A DNA stretch of 64,000 nt from Photobacterium iliopiscarium (GTDB taxonomy: Bacteria > Pseudomonadota > Gammaproteobacteria > Enterobacterales > Vibrionaceae). The notes beneath the pieces are model-generated. The model worked only from the letters and a program-made list of their open reading frames with translations. It did no database searches and was not told the DNA's origin. A program made the translations under genes and the position numbers. The DNA is taken from contig NZ_PYOO01000006.1 in NCBI RefSeq assembly GCF_003026395.1, positions 62,001-126,000 of the forward strand, in the 5' to 3' direction. Within the stretch, counting starts at the first letter, position 1, and each line of letters opens with the position of its first letter. This document shows, piece by piece, positions 42,161 to 52,029 of this stretch.

Positions 42161-43669
42161 TTAATTATTTAGTTGTGGGCGCATTGCCGGGAACAAAATA
42201 ACGTCACGAATTGTATGTGTGTTAGTAAATAGCATTACTAAACGGTCAATACCGATACCTTGACCCGCTGTTGGTGGTAAACCATGCTCTAGCGCAGTAA
42301 TGTAGTCTGCGTCATAGTACATTGCTTCATCATCACCTGCATCTTTAGCATTAACTTGTGCTTTAAAGCGTTGGTCTTGGTCTTGAGCATCGTTAAGCTC
42401 AGAGAAACCATTCGCTACTTCACGGCCACCGATGAAGAATTCAAAACGGTCAGTAATGAATGGATTTTCATCGTTACGACGAGCAAGTGGTGAAATATCT
42501 GCTGGGTATTCAGTAATGAATGTTGGTTGCATTAGTTGAGTTTCAGCAGTTTCGCCAAAGATCTCTTCTAGTAGCTGACCACATGTCCAGAAGCTTTCAA
42601 CTTCAACATGTACAGATTTTGCAATCTTAATCATTAGCTCACGATCAGCAACACCTTCGTAAGTTAATGCTTGAATTTCTGCGTGCTCTGGGTTGTATTT
42701 TTTGATCGCATCTAACATGCTAATACGCGCGTAAGGACCTGCAAATTCAACTTCAAACTCACCGTAAGGCATTTTTGAAGAGCCTAGAACGTCAATCGCA
42801 ACGCTGCTTAGCATTTCTTCAGTAAGATCCATCAAATCATGGTAATCAGCATACGCCATGTAGAATTCCATCATAGTGAATTCTGGGTTATGACGTGGAG
42901 ATAGACCTTCGTTACGGAAGTTACGGTTAATTTCGAACACACGCTCAAAACCACCAACCACTAAACGCTTAAGGTAAAGCTCAGGCGCAACACGTAAGTA
43001 CATGTCGATGTCTAATGCATTATGATGTGTTACAAATGGACGTGCTGTTGCACCACCAGGGATCACGTGCATCATTGGTGTTTCAACTTCCATGAAGTTT
43101 TTAGTTACCATGAAATTACGGATCGCTGAAACTACTTTTGAACGGATGATAAATGCACGACGAGAATCATCATTTACAATCAGATCAACATAACGTTGGC
43201 GGTAACGCATTTCTTGGTCAGTTAAACCATGGAACTTTTCTGGCAATGGACGCAATGCTTTAGTAAGCAGCTCATAGTTATCCATCTCGATGTAAAGATC
43301 GCCTTTACCCGATTTGTGTAGCGCCCCTTTAACACCGATGATGTCACCGATATCTAGACCAGAATATTTTTCTTTTAGTTCTTTCTGAACATCTTTAGAT
43401 GCATAAGCTTGAATACGGCCAGATACATCTTGAATAGCAAGGAAAGGACCACGCTTAGCCATAACACGGCCAGCGATTGCATATACATGACCGGCTTGTT
43501 CAAGCTCTTCCTTGGTCATCTCACCGTATTTTGCTTCTAAATCAGCCGCTAAGCTATCACGACGGAAATCATTTGGGTGGCCATTTGCTTTGCAATTTTT
43601 GCGGATCATGTCTAATTTAGCACGACGCTCAGCAATCAGTTTATTCTCATCTTGTACTTGGTCAGTCAT
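42161..43669 (-). CDS. lysS: Lysyl-tRNA synthetase (class II)
   Basis: Charges tRNA-Lys. 502 residues. N-terminal OB-fold anticodon domain (about 60-150, [28 protein letters not shown]) and class II core with motif 2 [20 protein letters not shown] and motif 3 [13 protein letters not shown]. It follows prfB after 32 bp, the same order as in E. coli (prfB-lysS). Confidence 0.98.
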   Translation of the reverse strand: MTDQVQDENKLIAERRAKLDMIRKNCKANGHPNDFRRDSLAADLEAKYGEMTKEELEQAGHVYAIAGRVMAKRGPFLAIQDVSGRIQAYASKDVQKELKEKYSGLDIGDIIGVKGALHKSGKGDLYIEMDNYELLTKALRPLPEKFHGLTDQEMRYRQRYVDLIVNDDSRRAFIIRSKVVSAIRNFMVTKNFMEVETPMMHVIPGGATARPFVTHHNALDIDMYLRVAPELYLKRLVVGGFERVFEINRNFRNEGLSPRHNPEFTMMEFYMAYADYHDLMDLTEEMLSSVAIDVLGSSKMPYGEFEVEFAGPYARISMLDAIKKYNPEHAEIQALTYEGVADRELMIKIAKSVHVEVESFWTCGQLLEEIFGETAETQLMQPTFITEYPADISPLARRNDENPFITDRFEFFIGGREVANGFSELNDAQDQDQRFKAQVNAKDAGDDEAMYYDADYITALEHGLPPTAGQGIGIDRLVMLFTNTHTIRDVILFPAMRPQLNN

Positions 43670-43701
43670 GGGGTATCCCTTAAAATTTTACTGAAATTCG
43701 G

Positions 43702-44800
43702 TTAAAGACCTGATTTCAAGCTAGCTTCAATAAAACGGTCTAAATCACCGTCCAATACTGCTTGGGTGTTTCGATTCTCCACCCCAGTACGTAAATCTTT
43801 TATGCGGGAGTCATCCAATACATAAGAACGGATTTGACTGCCCCAACCAATGTCAGATTTGGTATCTTCACTGGCTTGCTTTTCAGCATTTTGCTTCTGC
43901 ATTTCATATTCAAACAATTTCGCTTTTAATTGCTTCATTGCTTGATCTTTGTTCTTATGCTGAGAGCGATCGTTCTGGCACTGTACAACAAGGTTTGTTG
44001 GTAAGTGTGTAATACGTACCGCAGATTCAGTGGTGTTTACGTGTTGACCACCCGCACCTGATGCACGGTATACGTCAATACGTAAATCAGAAGGATTGAT
44101 ATCAATAACGATATTGTCATCAATTTCTGGATACACAAAGGCTGACCCGAACGAAGTATGACGACGACCGCCTGAGTCAAACGGTGATTTACGCACTAAA
44201 CGGTGAACACCTGTTTCGGTACGTAACCAGCCATAAGCATACTCACCGCTAATACGGACTGTAACAGATTTAAGACCGGCAACATCACCAGCAGAGATTT
44301 CAATGATCTCACTCTTAAAGCCTTTGGCATCAGCCCAACGCAAATACATGCGGAGCATCATTGATGTCCAATCTTGTGCTTCAGTACCACCAGAACCCGA
44401 TTGAAGATCAAGATAGCAATCAGAACTATCATGATCGCCAGAAAACATACGACGAAATTCTAACTTAGCTAACTTAGCTTCAAGCTCAGCTAACTCAGGT
44501 TCAATCTCATCAAAGGTTTCTTGATCGTCTTCTTCAACCGCTAACTCAAGTAGGCCAGCGACATCTTCAACGCCTTGGTCTAATAGATCAATGGTTTCGA
44601 CTACCGCTTCCAGTGCTGCACGTTCTTTACCTAACGCTTGTGCGCGTTCAGGTTCACTCCATACATCTGATTGCTCTAGCTCTGCATTTACCTCTTCTAG
44701 ACGCTCTTTTTTAGCATCATAGTCAAAGGTACCCCCTAAGGATGTCAGTTCGTGCTGACACATCCTCAAGTCGGTTTTTAATAGGATTAATTTCGAACAT
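43702..44800 (-). CDS. prfB: Peptide chain release factor 2 (programmed +1 frameshift)
   Basis: Recognises UGA and UAA and releases the peptide. The gene starts at 44800 ([16 protein letters not shown]), runs 25 codons to an in-frame TGA at 44725-44723, and continues in the +1 frame to 43702, giving 365 residues, as in E. coli. Tripeptide anticodon SPF is at 205-207, GGQ at 250-252, and residue 246 is Ala, the common active form (Thr in E. coli K-12). It sits between recJ and lysS as usual. Confidence 0.97.
44722..44740 (-). promoter_or_regulatory. prfB frameshift signal
   Basis: Minus strand CTTAGGGGGTACCTTTGAC: the internal Shine-Dalgarno AGGGGG, 3 nt before the slippery CTT-TGA-C. The same bases are used in E. 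coli. Low RF2 favours the +1 shift, so RF2 controls its own synthesis. Confidence 0.97.
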
Positions 44801-44837
44801 CGCCACACTTCATTACCGAAATAGATATAACAGCAAG

Positions 44838-44861
44838 ATTCTATCGAATTGTAGATAGAAT
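44838..44861. repeat. 8-bp inverted repeat upstream of prfB
   Basis: ATTCTATC-GAATTGTA-GATAGAAT, perfect arms with an 8-nt spacer, 38-61 nt before the prfB start codon. Could be an operator or a leader hairpin. Confidence 0.45.
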
Positions 44862-44968
44862 ATACAGGGGGAGAGAAAGGTTATCAGAAAATTAATCCAA
44901 ATATGGTGACAATCTAGGCTGTCAACGCCAAGATCTTCACCACAATCCTTTCACAAAGCACACTAACT

Positions 44969-46693
44969 TTATTTTGCTGTTAAATGTTCAACCATCAATT
45001 GCACGCTACGATTACCGCGAAATTCATTTACATCGAGGCGATAAACTAATTCAATCTGTTGTACGGAAGCATCAGGCCAACGTTTTAGATCAACATTAAA
45101 CGCAATCGCATCAATAATACTCCCCCCCGCCAAGGGCTCAACCATCATTTTAAGATGCTTTCCTGCCACCAATTTTTGGTGCAATAATCGAAACGAGCCA
45201 TCAAACGTCGGTTCTGGAAATTGTTGTCCCCACGGTCCACCAGCGCGTAATATTTCAGCGGTATCAAGCGTTAGTTCATGGGGTTGTAGTTCACCATCAC
45301 TGAGTAATACACCTTGCAATGCATCTTCATCTAACACTTTACGTACTGCGGCATCAAAAGCGAGACTAAAGGCGTCCAATTGAGACTCAGGGATGGTCAA
45401 TCCAGCCGCCATCGCGTGACCACCAAATTTTAAAATCATACCAGAATGTTGTGTATCAACCACATCTAACACATCGCGCATGTGTAATCCGACAATAGAG
45501 CGACACGATCCTTTAATTTCACCATTACCCGCATCAGCAAAAGCAATCACAGGACGGTGATATTTATCTTTGATCCGCGAGGCTAAAATACCGATCACCC
45601 CTTGGTGCCAATCACGTTGAAACAGCACTAAGCCATAAGGCATATCCTGCTGATTAAACTGTAACCGTTCACAAATAGCGAGACCTTCTTCTTTCATCCC
45701 TTGTTCTATTTCTTTGCGGGTTTGGTTAAGTGCATCAAGCTCTGTTGCCATCCGCCGAGCGGCTTGAATATTGTCACATAACAACAATTCCACCCCAAAC
45801 GACATGTCATCTAACCGCCCGGCGGCATTAATTCGAGGACCTAAAGCAAAGCCAAGATCGCTCGCGACTAATCGAGCAGGATCGCGATTGGCAACTTCGA
45901 TTAATGCTTGAATACCAGGGCGGCATTTACCAGCACGAATACGTTGTAAACCTTGATGGACGAGAATGCGGTTATTACCATCTAAAGCCACCACATCAGC
46001 AACCGTACCCAGTGCCACTAAATCAAGCAGTTCAGCTAAATTAGGCACAGCCAATGCTTGTTGTTCAAACCAACCGTTATTACGCAGTTCTGCTCGTAAA
46101 GCCAGCATCAAATAAAACGCGACCCCAACCCCACATAATGCTTTTGAGGGAAAACCACATTGATCAAGGTTAGGATTGACCATCGCATCGGCGGCAGGTA
46201 AACAATCCCCGGGCAAGTGATGGTCGGTTACCAACACTTGTACTCCTTGCGCTTTTGCGGCTGCAACACCATCAATAGACGAGACACCGTTATCGACCGT
46301 CATGATAAGTTCTGCACCACGATCAATCGCTTGTTGCGCCACTTCTGGGCTTAAACCATAGCCATCATCAAATCGATTCGGCACCAGATAATCAACATTA
46401 CGACAACCCAACATTTTCAATGCCAGTACCGATAACGCAGAACTGGTGGCGCCATCGGCATCAAAATCACCCACAATAATAATGCGAGTATTATTGGTAA
46501 GTGCGGTAACTAATAGTGTTACAGCATCAGCCATACCATAAAGCTGATTATAATTAAGTAATCCTTTCGCGCCGCGTTCAAGTTCAGCATCATTAGTGAT
46601 ACCACGGCTAGCATAAATACGTTGTAAAATAGCAGGGATCTCATTCGAGAAGCCTTGAGGATCGACAACAGGACGACGCTTAATTTCTATCAT
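44969..46693 (-). CDS. recJ: Single-stranded-DNA-specific 5'-3' exonuclease RecJ
   Basis: Acts in RecF-pathway recombination, base excision and mismatch repair. 574 residues. DHH phosphoesterase motifs: VGDFDADGATSSA (D76, D78, D80), TVDNGVS, VTDHHLPG and the DHHA1 motif KFGGHAMAAG near residue 420, with a C-terminal OB-like domain. The order dsbC-recJ-prfB is the same as in E. coli. Confidence 0.97.
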   Translation of the reverse strand: MIEIKRRPVVDPQGFSNEIPAILQRIYASRGITNDAELERGAKGLLNYNQLYGMADAVTLLVTALTNNTRIIIVGDFDADGATSSALSVLALKMLGCRNVDYLVPNRFDDGYGLSPEVAQQAIDRGAELIMTVDNGVSSIDGVAAAKAQGVQVLVTDHHLPGDCLPAADAMVNPNLDQCGFPSKALCGVGVAFYLMLALRAELRNNGWFEQQALAVPNLAELLDLVALGTVADVVALDGNNRILVHQGLQRIRAGKCRPGIQALIEVANRDPARLVASDLGFALGPRINAAGRLDDMSFGVELLLCDNIQAARRMATELDALNQTRKEIEQGMKEEGLAICERLQFNQQDMPYGLVLFQRDWHQGVIGILASRIKDKYHRPVIAFADAGNGEIKGSCRSIVGLHMRDVLDVVDTQHSGMILKFGGHAMAAGLTIPESQLDAFSLAFDAAVRKVLDEDALQGVLLSDGELQPHELTLDTAEILRAGGPWGQQFPEPTFDGSFRLLHQKLVAGKHLKMMVEPLAGGSIIDAIAFNVDLKRWPDASVQQIELVYRLDVNEFRGNRSVQLMVEHLTAK

Positions 46694-46751
46694 AGTAACG
46701 GCTTCTTTTGTGGAATGATTATCTTTTCATCTTAACCAAATCACCGCCAAC

Positions 46752-46782
46752 AAAAAAGCCTGATAATAATATCAGGCTTTTA
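46752..46782 (-). terminator. Terminator between dsbC and recJ
   Basis: AAAAGCCTGATA-ATA-ATATCAGGCTTTT with A/T runs on both flanks. Confidence 0.9.
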
Positions 46783-46815
46783 TACACGATGACCGATGTT
46801 GATAAATGGTCGTGA

Positions 46816-47544
46816 TTAGCTTTTCGCTTTGCTATCCAATAATTGCAGTAACGCCGCTGGCGGTTGGTAACCTGGAATCATAGTGCCATCTTCTAGCACT
46901 ATCGCTGGCGTACCATTAACACCCATCGCAACACCTAACTGATATTGCTCCATCACTAAATCAGGACGCGGGGTGATTTTTGATTCATCAAACGTGCCGC
47001 TCTTCGCATCATGCATTGCTTTAACACGATCTTTGGCTCCCCAAATTGCACTCATTTGATTGAAATTACTTGAACGCTCACCACCACGAGGGAAAGCTAA
47101 GTAACGTACTGTAATGCCCGCATCGTTATAGCCTTGCATTTCATTATGCAATTTACGGCAGTAACCACAGCTGGTATCGGTAAACACAGTAACAACATAC
47201 TTTTCATTTTTAGCAGGATAAACAATCATGTCTTTATCCATACCGGCTAATTTAGCTTTATTTAACTGCGCCATTTTTTGCTCAGTTAAGTTCACTGGCT
47301 CAGCACCTGTATTTTGGTACAAATGACCTGCTAAAAAATATTGGCCGTCATCAGAGGTATAAATAACACCACGTTCAGTCACCACTTCATTTATACCCGC
47401 CATTGGCGATGCCGTAATTGAACTTGGTGTTAAACCAATGGTTGACAATTGCTTGGTAATAGCCGTTACATCAGGCTTGGCTACCGCAGAAAAAGCGGTA
47501 AGTGCAACAGCAGTGGCTAGCATGGTGCGATGAATAAAATGCAT
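46816..47544 (-). CDS. dsbC: Periplasmic disulfide isomerase DsbC
   Basis: Homodimeric V-shaped isomerase that reshuffles wrong disulfides, kept reduced by DsbD. 242 residues. Signal peptide MHFIHRTMLATAVALTAFSAVA; N-terminal dimerisation domain (about 25-85); thioredoxin domain with CGYC at C126-C129 and the cis-Pro loop GVNGTPAIV. It has no other Cys: the structural pair of E. coli DsbC (AIWCAKD and the SCDVD region) is replaced here by AIWGAKD and PRPDL. Confidence 0.95.
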   Translation of the reverse strand: MHFIHRTMLATAVALTAFSAVAKPDVTAITKQLSTIGLTPSSITASPMAGINEVVTERGVIYTSDDGQYFLAGHLYQNTGAEPVNLTEQKMAQLNKAKLAGMDKDMIVYPAKNEKYVVTVFTDTSCGYCRKLHNEMQGYNDAGITVRYLAFPRGGERSSNFNQMSAIWGAKDRVKAMHDAKSGTFDESKITPRPDLVMEQYQLGVAMGVNGTPAIVLEDGTMIPGYQPPAALLQLLDSKAKS

Positions 47545-47573
47545 CTTGTTATCCCTTTTATAATGATGACAAC

Positions 47574-47595
47574 CTCGGTATAACTACAGACCGAG
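47574..47595. repeat. 6-bp inverted repeat upstream of dsbC
   Basis: CTCGGT-ATAACTACAG-ACCGAG, 30-51 nt before the dsbC start codon; possible operator or leader hairpin. Confidence 0.25.
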
Positions 47596-47704
47596 ATATC
47601 GACGATATAATTTCAATTACGCTATTATTTTTATCTTCGCAGCATAAATGAAGTATTCCTAAATACAAATATTATCGTTAATTTTAATTAATAATATCTC
47701 ATAA

Positions 47705-48601
47705 TTATGCACGAGGGTGGTGGCTTTGGTGCAATTGTTTCAATCTTTCTGTTGCAACATGGGTATAAATTTGGGTAGTAGAAAGATCACTATGACCAAG
47801 CAACATTTGTACCACGCGTAAATCAGCACCATAATTTAACAGATGGGTTGCAAAAGCATGGCGCATAACATGGGGTGATAACGTATCAGCATCAATACCG
47901 GCTAATACCGCATAATATTTAATTCGATGCCAAAATGTTTGACGTGTCATTTGACGTGCGCGTCGACTTGGAAACAATACATCCGAACTTTTCTCGCCCA
48001 ATAACACTGGCCGTCCGGTTTCAATAAACTGCTCAATCCAATCAACCGCATTTTCCCCCATTGGTACTAAACGTTCTTTATCACCTTTACCCGTAACTCT
48101 TACCACCCCTTGGCGTAAGCTAACTTTATCCATGGTTAAGGTGACTAATTCAGTTACACGTAGCCCAGTGGCATATAATAATTCCAACATCGCTTTATCA
48201 CGAAGTTCAAGTGGATCATTAACATCTGGCGCTTCTAATAATGCATCTACTTGCGCTTCACTAAGATCTTTTGGCAATCTTTTTGGCAACTTAGGCGTTA
48301 CTAACATCGCACTAGGATCATCAATCCGTACTTTTTCACGATACAAATATTGGAATAAACGTCGAATAGCCGACACCATGCGAGCGCGTGATGTTTGCTT
48401 ATAGTTTTGGTCAAACAACCATAATTGATAACGTTGTAAATCATCTACAGATGCTTGAGAGACAACAATCGTCTGTTGTTGCATCCATTGTTGTAGTTTT
48501 TTTAAATCATTACGATAAGAGGCGAGAGTATTATCAGATAATCCTCGTTCCATCCACATCGCATCAAGAAAGCGCTCAATAATAACATCGTCGGTTACCA
48601 T
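47705..48601 (-). CDS. xerD: Tyrosine recombinase XerD
   Basis: With XerC resolves chromosome dimers at dif under FtsK control. The ATG at 48601 has GAGG at 5 nt and gives 298 residues, identical in length to E. coli; the longer upstream frame is not used. Catalytic residues R148, K172, H244, R247, H270 and Y279 are all at the E. coli positions. N-terminal SAM-like core-binding domain precedes the catalytic domain. Divergent from fldB. Confidence 0.98.
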   Translation of the reverse strand: MVTDDVIIERFLDAMWMERGLSDNTLASYRNDLKKLQQWMQQQTIVVSQASVDDLQRYQLWLFDQNYKQTSRARMVSAIRRLFQYLYREKVRIDDPSAMLVTPKLPKRLPKDLSEAQVDALLEAPDVNDPLELRDKAMLELLYATGLRVTELVTLTMDKVSLRQGVVRVTGKGDKERLVPMGENAVDWIEQFIETGRPVLLGEKSSDVLFPSRRARQMTRQTFWHRIKYYAVLAGIDADTLSPHVMRHAFATHLLNYGADLRVVQMLLGHSDLSTTQIYTHVATERLKQLHQSHHPRA

Positions 48602-48639
48602 TTTTACCTCATCATAAGCTGTGTCATAAGACGGTTTAA

Positions 48640-48714
48640 ATACATGGATAAAAACACAGTGCTCAGCGCATAATAGGATATTTAACCTTAAAAGTAACCT
48701 CGTTATCCATGTAT
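48640..48714. repeat. Perfect 12-bp inverted repeat between xerD and fldB
   Basis: ATACATGGATAA (48640-48651) and its exact complement TTATCCATGTAT (48703-48714), with a 51-bp spacer. It occupies the middle of the divergent promoter region. Arms are about 63 bp apart start to start, near six helical turns. Confidence 0.6.
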
Positions 48715-48813
48715 CCAATCGAATATTATGACTTTCAAGCCCATGCTAACCTTGAGCTTGGCGATCAATAACGAGTACACTTTGATTAAAAATAAAAACG
48801 TAGGATACACAGC

Positions 48814-49335
48814 ATGAAAATTGGTTTGTTTTATGGCTCAACAACCTGTTATACCGAAATAGCAGCAGAAAAAATTCGTGAATGTCTCGGCGCTGATATT
48901 ATTGAATTACACAATATTAAACATACGCCATTAGCTGAAATGAACCAGTATGATATGTTAATTTTAGGCATTTCAACTTGGGACTTTGGTGAAATTCAAG
49001 AAGACTGGGAAGCGGTATGGCAACAACTTGATGGCTTACAATTACAACAAAAAACAGTCGCTCTATTTGGTTTAGGTGATCAAGAAGGCTATACCGAATG
49101 GTTTTTAGATGCGATGGGTATGTTGCATGATCAGCTTAGTGCTACAGGGGTCCAATTTATTGGTTATTGGCCTAATGATGACAGCTATCAATTTCAAGCA
49201 TCAAAAGCATTAACCGCAGATAAAGAATTTTTTGTCGGTCTCGCGTTAGATGAAGACAGCCAGTATGAATTAAGTGATGCTCGTATTGAGAAGTGGTGTG
49301 AACAAATCATGCTTGAATATGCTCAACTATTATAA
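48814..49335 (+). CDS. fldB: Flavodoxin 2
   Basis: FMN-binding electron carrier of the long-chain flavodoxin type. 173 residues. Phosphate loop [12 protein letters not shown] (4-15, T-rich), the isoalloxazine-binding loops around [15 protein letters not shown] (Trp) and [17 protein letters not shown] (Tyr), as in FldB. Divergent from xerD, the same arrangement as in E. coli. Confidence 0.95.
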   Translation: MKIGLFYGSTTCYTEIAAEKIRECLGADIIELHNIKHTPLAEMNQYDMLILGISTWDFGEIQEDWEAVWQQLDGLQLQQKTVALFGLGDQEGYTEWFLDAMGMLHDQLSATGVQFIGYWPNDDSYQFQASKALTADKEFFVGLALDEDSQYELSDARIEKWCEQIMLEYAQLL

Positions 49336-49356
49336 TTGATATTATTCTATTTATAG

Positions 49357-49385
49357 AAAAGGGATGCCAGCGCATCCCTTTTTTA
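49357..49385 (+). terminator. Terminator between fldB and brnQ
   Basis: AAAAGGGATG-CCAGCG-CATCCCTTTT with TTTTTT after it; serves both convergent genes. Confidence 0.93.
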
Positions 49386-49406
49386 ATTTGTCAAATCAAA
49401 CAACTA

Positions 49407-50726
49407 TTATATTTTAACACTATTTTTATCATCATCATTCGGCTGATTACCACCAACGAAACGAGTAATAATTAAAGCAATTAGCGTTGGTAAGACCCAT
49501 GCCATGCCGTAATTAAATAGCGGTAATGAACTAAACAATGACATATCAAATTTCAGATACTTAGCAACATCAATCATACTAAAAACAAATGAGACTAATA
49601 GTACAACTCGGTATGCCAAACATGGATTAGGCAACCACTTACGAATAAGCGTTAATGCCACTAATGCAATAGCAACCGGATATAATGCAAACAATACTGG
49701 TACTGATAACGTAATCAGCATATTTAAACCAACATTAGCAACAACGGCACACACTACTGCTAATAATACTGCCCATTTCTTATAAGACATGGGGGTTAGC
49801 GTACTAAAATAATCGGCACACGCACTGATTAAGCCAATCGCCGTCGTTAAACATGCTAACAATACAATTGCTGATAAAATAATCTGTCCAGTAGGTCCAA
49901 ACAGCGCCATCACATAAGTGGTTAATATCGCACCGCCATTACCCACCCCAGCAGCAATCCCCGCACTGGTTGCACCAAGATAAAATAATGATACGTAAAC
50001 AAAAGCCAAACCAGTAGCAGCAATCAAACCCGCATAGATAAGATAAGTACAAGTAGTTTTATCATCTGTAATACCTTTACTACGAATAACATCCACAATC
50101 AGCATACCGAACATCAATGCAGCAAAGGTATCCATGGTGTTATAACCTTCAAGGAAACCTGTCGTAAACGCTTGAGTAACATAATCACCTTGAGCGGCAA
50201 CAATGGTTCCTTGAGGGTTAACAAAAACCGCGATCGCCAACACCGTTAACACCACAAATAAAGCGGGTGTTAAAAACTTACCAATCATGTCGATTAATTT
50301 ACCGCGAGACCAAGCAAAGAACAGCGCTACAGCAAAAAAGAGGATAGAAAAAATAGTTAAGCTGGTTTGACTTGCATCGGTAATAAAAGGTTTAACGGCC
50401 ATTTCATAGGCAACAAGACCAGTACGAGGAGCGGCGAACGCTGGACCAATAATGATAAAAATCAAAACAGCCATGACGGTTGCAACTTTTGACGGTAAAT
50501 CACGGGTTAATCCCGCCCAACCACCACCCGCAATAGCAACGGCGATAATACCAATTAAAGGTAAACCTACCGCAGTCACCAAAAATCCGGACATTGCGGG
50601 TAACATATTTTCACCCGCAAGCTGTCCTGCTAACGGTGGAAAAATGATGTTACCTGCACCAAGGAAGAACGCAAAAGTCATAAAACCAAGCGCAATGATA
50701 TCTGTTATTTTGAGCGTTTTTTTCAA
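49407..50726 (-). CDS. brnQ: Branched-chain amino acid:cation symporter BrnQ (LIVCS family)
   Basis: Na+- or H+-coupled uptake of Leu, Ile and Val at the inner membrane. Homology starts at KITDIIALGFMTFAFFLGAGNIIFPP. I use a TTG (LKKTLKI) that has GGAAGGTG just upstream; the result, 439 residues, equals E. coli BrnQ. About 12 membrane segments. Two exact 13-bp direct repeats lie in the upstream region. Confidence 0.93.
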   Translation of the reverse strand: MKKTLKITDIIALGFMTFAFFLGAGNIIFPPLAGQLAGENMLPAMSGFLVTAVGLPLIGIIAVAIAGGGWAGLTRDLPSKVATVMAVLIFIIIGPAFAAPRTGLVAYEMAVKPFITDASQTSLTIFSILFFAVALFFAWSRGKLIDMIGKFLTPALFVVLTVLAIAVFVNPQGTIVAAQGDYVTQAFTTGFLEGYNTMDTFAALMFGMLIVDVIRSKGITDDKTTCTYLIYAGLIAATGLAFVYVSLFYLGATSAGIAAGVGNGGAILTTYVMALFGPTGQIILSAIVLLACLTTAIGLISACADYFSTLTPMSYKKWAVLLAVVCAVVANVGLNMLITLSVPVLFALYPVAIALVALTLIRKWLPNPCLAYRVVLLVSFVFSMIDVAKYLKFDMSLFSSLPLFNYGMAWVLPTLIALIITRFVGGNQPNDDDKNSVKI

Positions 50727-51123
50727 ACTGCACCTTCCAGTCTCTAATGGGTTATATATTGTGTCTGCATTTTTTATAATAAGTAGCACGGGTTATATAT
50801 TGCTATTAATTGCGTGCCTTACAGCATAATGACCAAAAAGAGTAATCTTAGCAATAGAGCAGCCCAAAACACCATATAATCCAGTTTGAAAGCATTATAA
50901 CCAGAATCAATCACTGTTATAAAAAACCAAAACAAAATAAAAAACCAACACTAAGCAAAATAGCCATACTTACAAAAAAGATATAACACTTAAATGCTGC
51001 TACAAAAACAGAATTTTAACAAAATAGCAGCCATTAATTTTATTTTGGTTGTATAACATTCGTTTTATATATTTTTGTTTGTTTTATCAACCTAATAACA
51101 AGTCTAAACCAAGGAAAACAATA
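50727..51123. other. Divergent intergenic region between brnQ and trmN6
   Basis: 397 bp, AT-rich. Holds the brnQ-proximal direct repeats (50749-50802); the rest shows only A/T-rich sequence with no supported gene or hairpin. Confidence 0.6.
50749..50802. repeat. Exact 13-bp direct repeats upstream of brnQ
   Basis: GGGTTATATATTG at 50749-50761 and again at 50790-50802, 41 bp apart (about four helical turns), 23 and 64 nt before the brnQ start codon. The position and phasing fit a protein-binding site such as an operator for brnQ. Confidence 0.5.
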
Positions 51124-51834
51124 ATGAGTCGCAGTTTTAACTTTAAACAATTCACCATTAATGATCATGGCTGCGGCATGCCTATCAGTACCGATGGCGT
51201 ATTATTAGGAGCATGGGCAGATCTTCCGCAGCAAGGACATATTGTTGATATTGGTACTGGGAGTGGCTTATTAGCATTAATGACGGCACAGCGAACACTG
51301 ACCACAACCATTACGGCTATTGAATTAGACTCAACAGCAGTAACAGCGGCAACAGCTAACTTTGCATTATCACCATGGTCATCACGACTGCAATGTATAG
51401 AAGATGACATAACCCAGTGGTGTCAGCATATTCCACCAGCCACAATAAATAGTATTATCTGTAATCCCCCTTACTTTAACGCGGGTCAACAAGCACAACA
51501 GCAGCATCGAGCAACAGCACGTCATACCGATAATTTAAGCCATCAACAACTGCTTGAGACTATTCGTTATTTATTAACGCCAATGGGCAATGCCAATATT
51601 ATTTTACCCGCTTATGAAGGCCAACAATTGATCACCCAAGCACCGACTTACGGGTTATACTGCCGCCGTCGCTGTGATGTTCATACCACAGAGCACAAAC
51701 CCGTAATGCGCATATTAATCGAATTAACTAAAAATTGTTCTATTACTAAGCAACAGCAGCTTTTCATTCATACTAAGAATACTTACTCGTCTGATTTTAT
51801 TAGACTTACTAAAGATTTTTACTTAAAAATGTAA
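51124..51834 (+). CDS. trmN6: tRNA1(Val) (adenine-37-N6)-methyltransferase TrmN6
   Basis: Makes m6A37 in tRNA-Val (YfiC family). 236 residues from the ATG behind AAGGA; upstream in-frame ATG has no ribosome site. SAM loop VDIGTGSGLLALM, acidic EDDITQW and the N6-adenine signature NPPYFN. Two Cys and two Arg runs (YCRRRCDVH) in the C-terminal half. In E. coli trmN6 is the divergent neighbour of srmB; here it points the same way as srmB. Confidence 0.93.
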   Translation: MSRSFNFKQFTINDHGCGMPISTDGVLLGAWADLPQQGHIVDIGTGSGLLALMTAQRTLTTTITAIELDSTAVTAATANFALSPWSSRLQCIEDDITQWCQHIPPATINSIICNPPYFNAGQQAQQQHRATARHTDNLSHQQLLETIRYLLTPMGNANIILPAYEGQQLITQAPTYGLYCRRRCDVHTTEHKPVMRILIELTKNCSITKQQQLFIHTKNTYSSDFIRLTKDFYLKM

Positions 51835-51930
51835 TCTGCCACCGCATAAAATATAATCAAACAATAACGAATATTAAGTATTATCTGAAGTTTTTATGTT
51901 TTAATCGGTGTTACTTACGCCAAGAGTGGC

Positions 51931-51936
51931 TATAAT
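51931..51936 (+). promoter_or_regulatory. srmB promoter -10
   Basis: TATAAT followed by a GC-rich GCCGCCCC. The -35 (GTGTTA at 17 bp) is weak. Leader would be about 85-90 nt. Confidence 0.4.
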
Positions 51937-52029
51937 GCCGCCCCTTAATATAAATACCCATGTTCTGGTTATATTGCACAAGCACCGTAACGAGAGCATA
52001 TTTAGCATTTGTCTTGGGAGAGATAACTG

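Noticed and set aside
44723-44725. In-frame stop near the start of prfB suggesting a pseudogene
   Set aside because: It is the regulatory UGA of the RF2 frameshift signal, with the correct AGGGGG and CTT context.
47705-48718. XerD with a 39-residue N-terminal extension
   Set aside because: The extension has no homology; the ATG at 48601 has GAGG at 5 nt and gives exactly the E. coli length.
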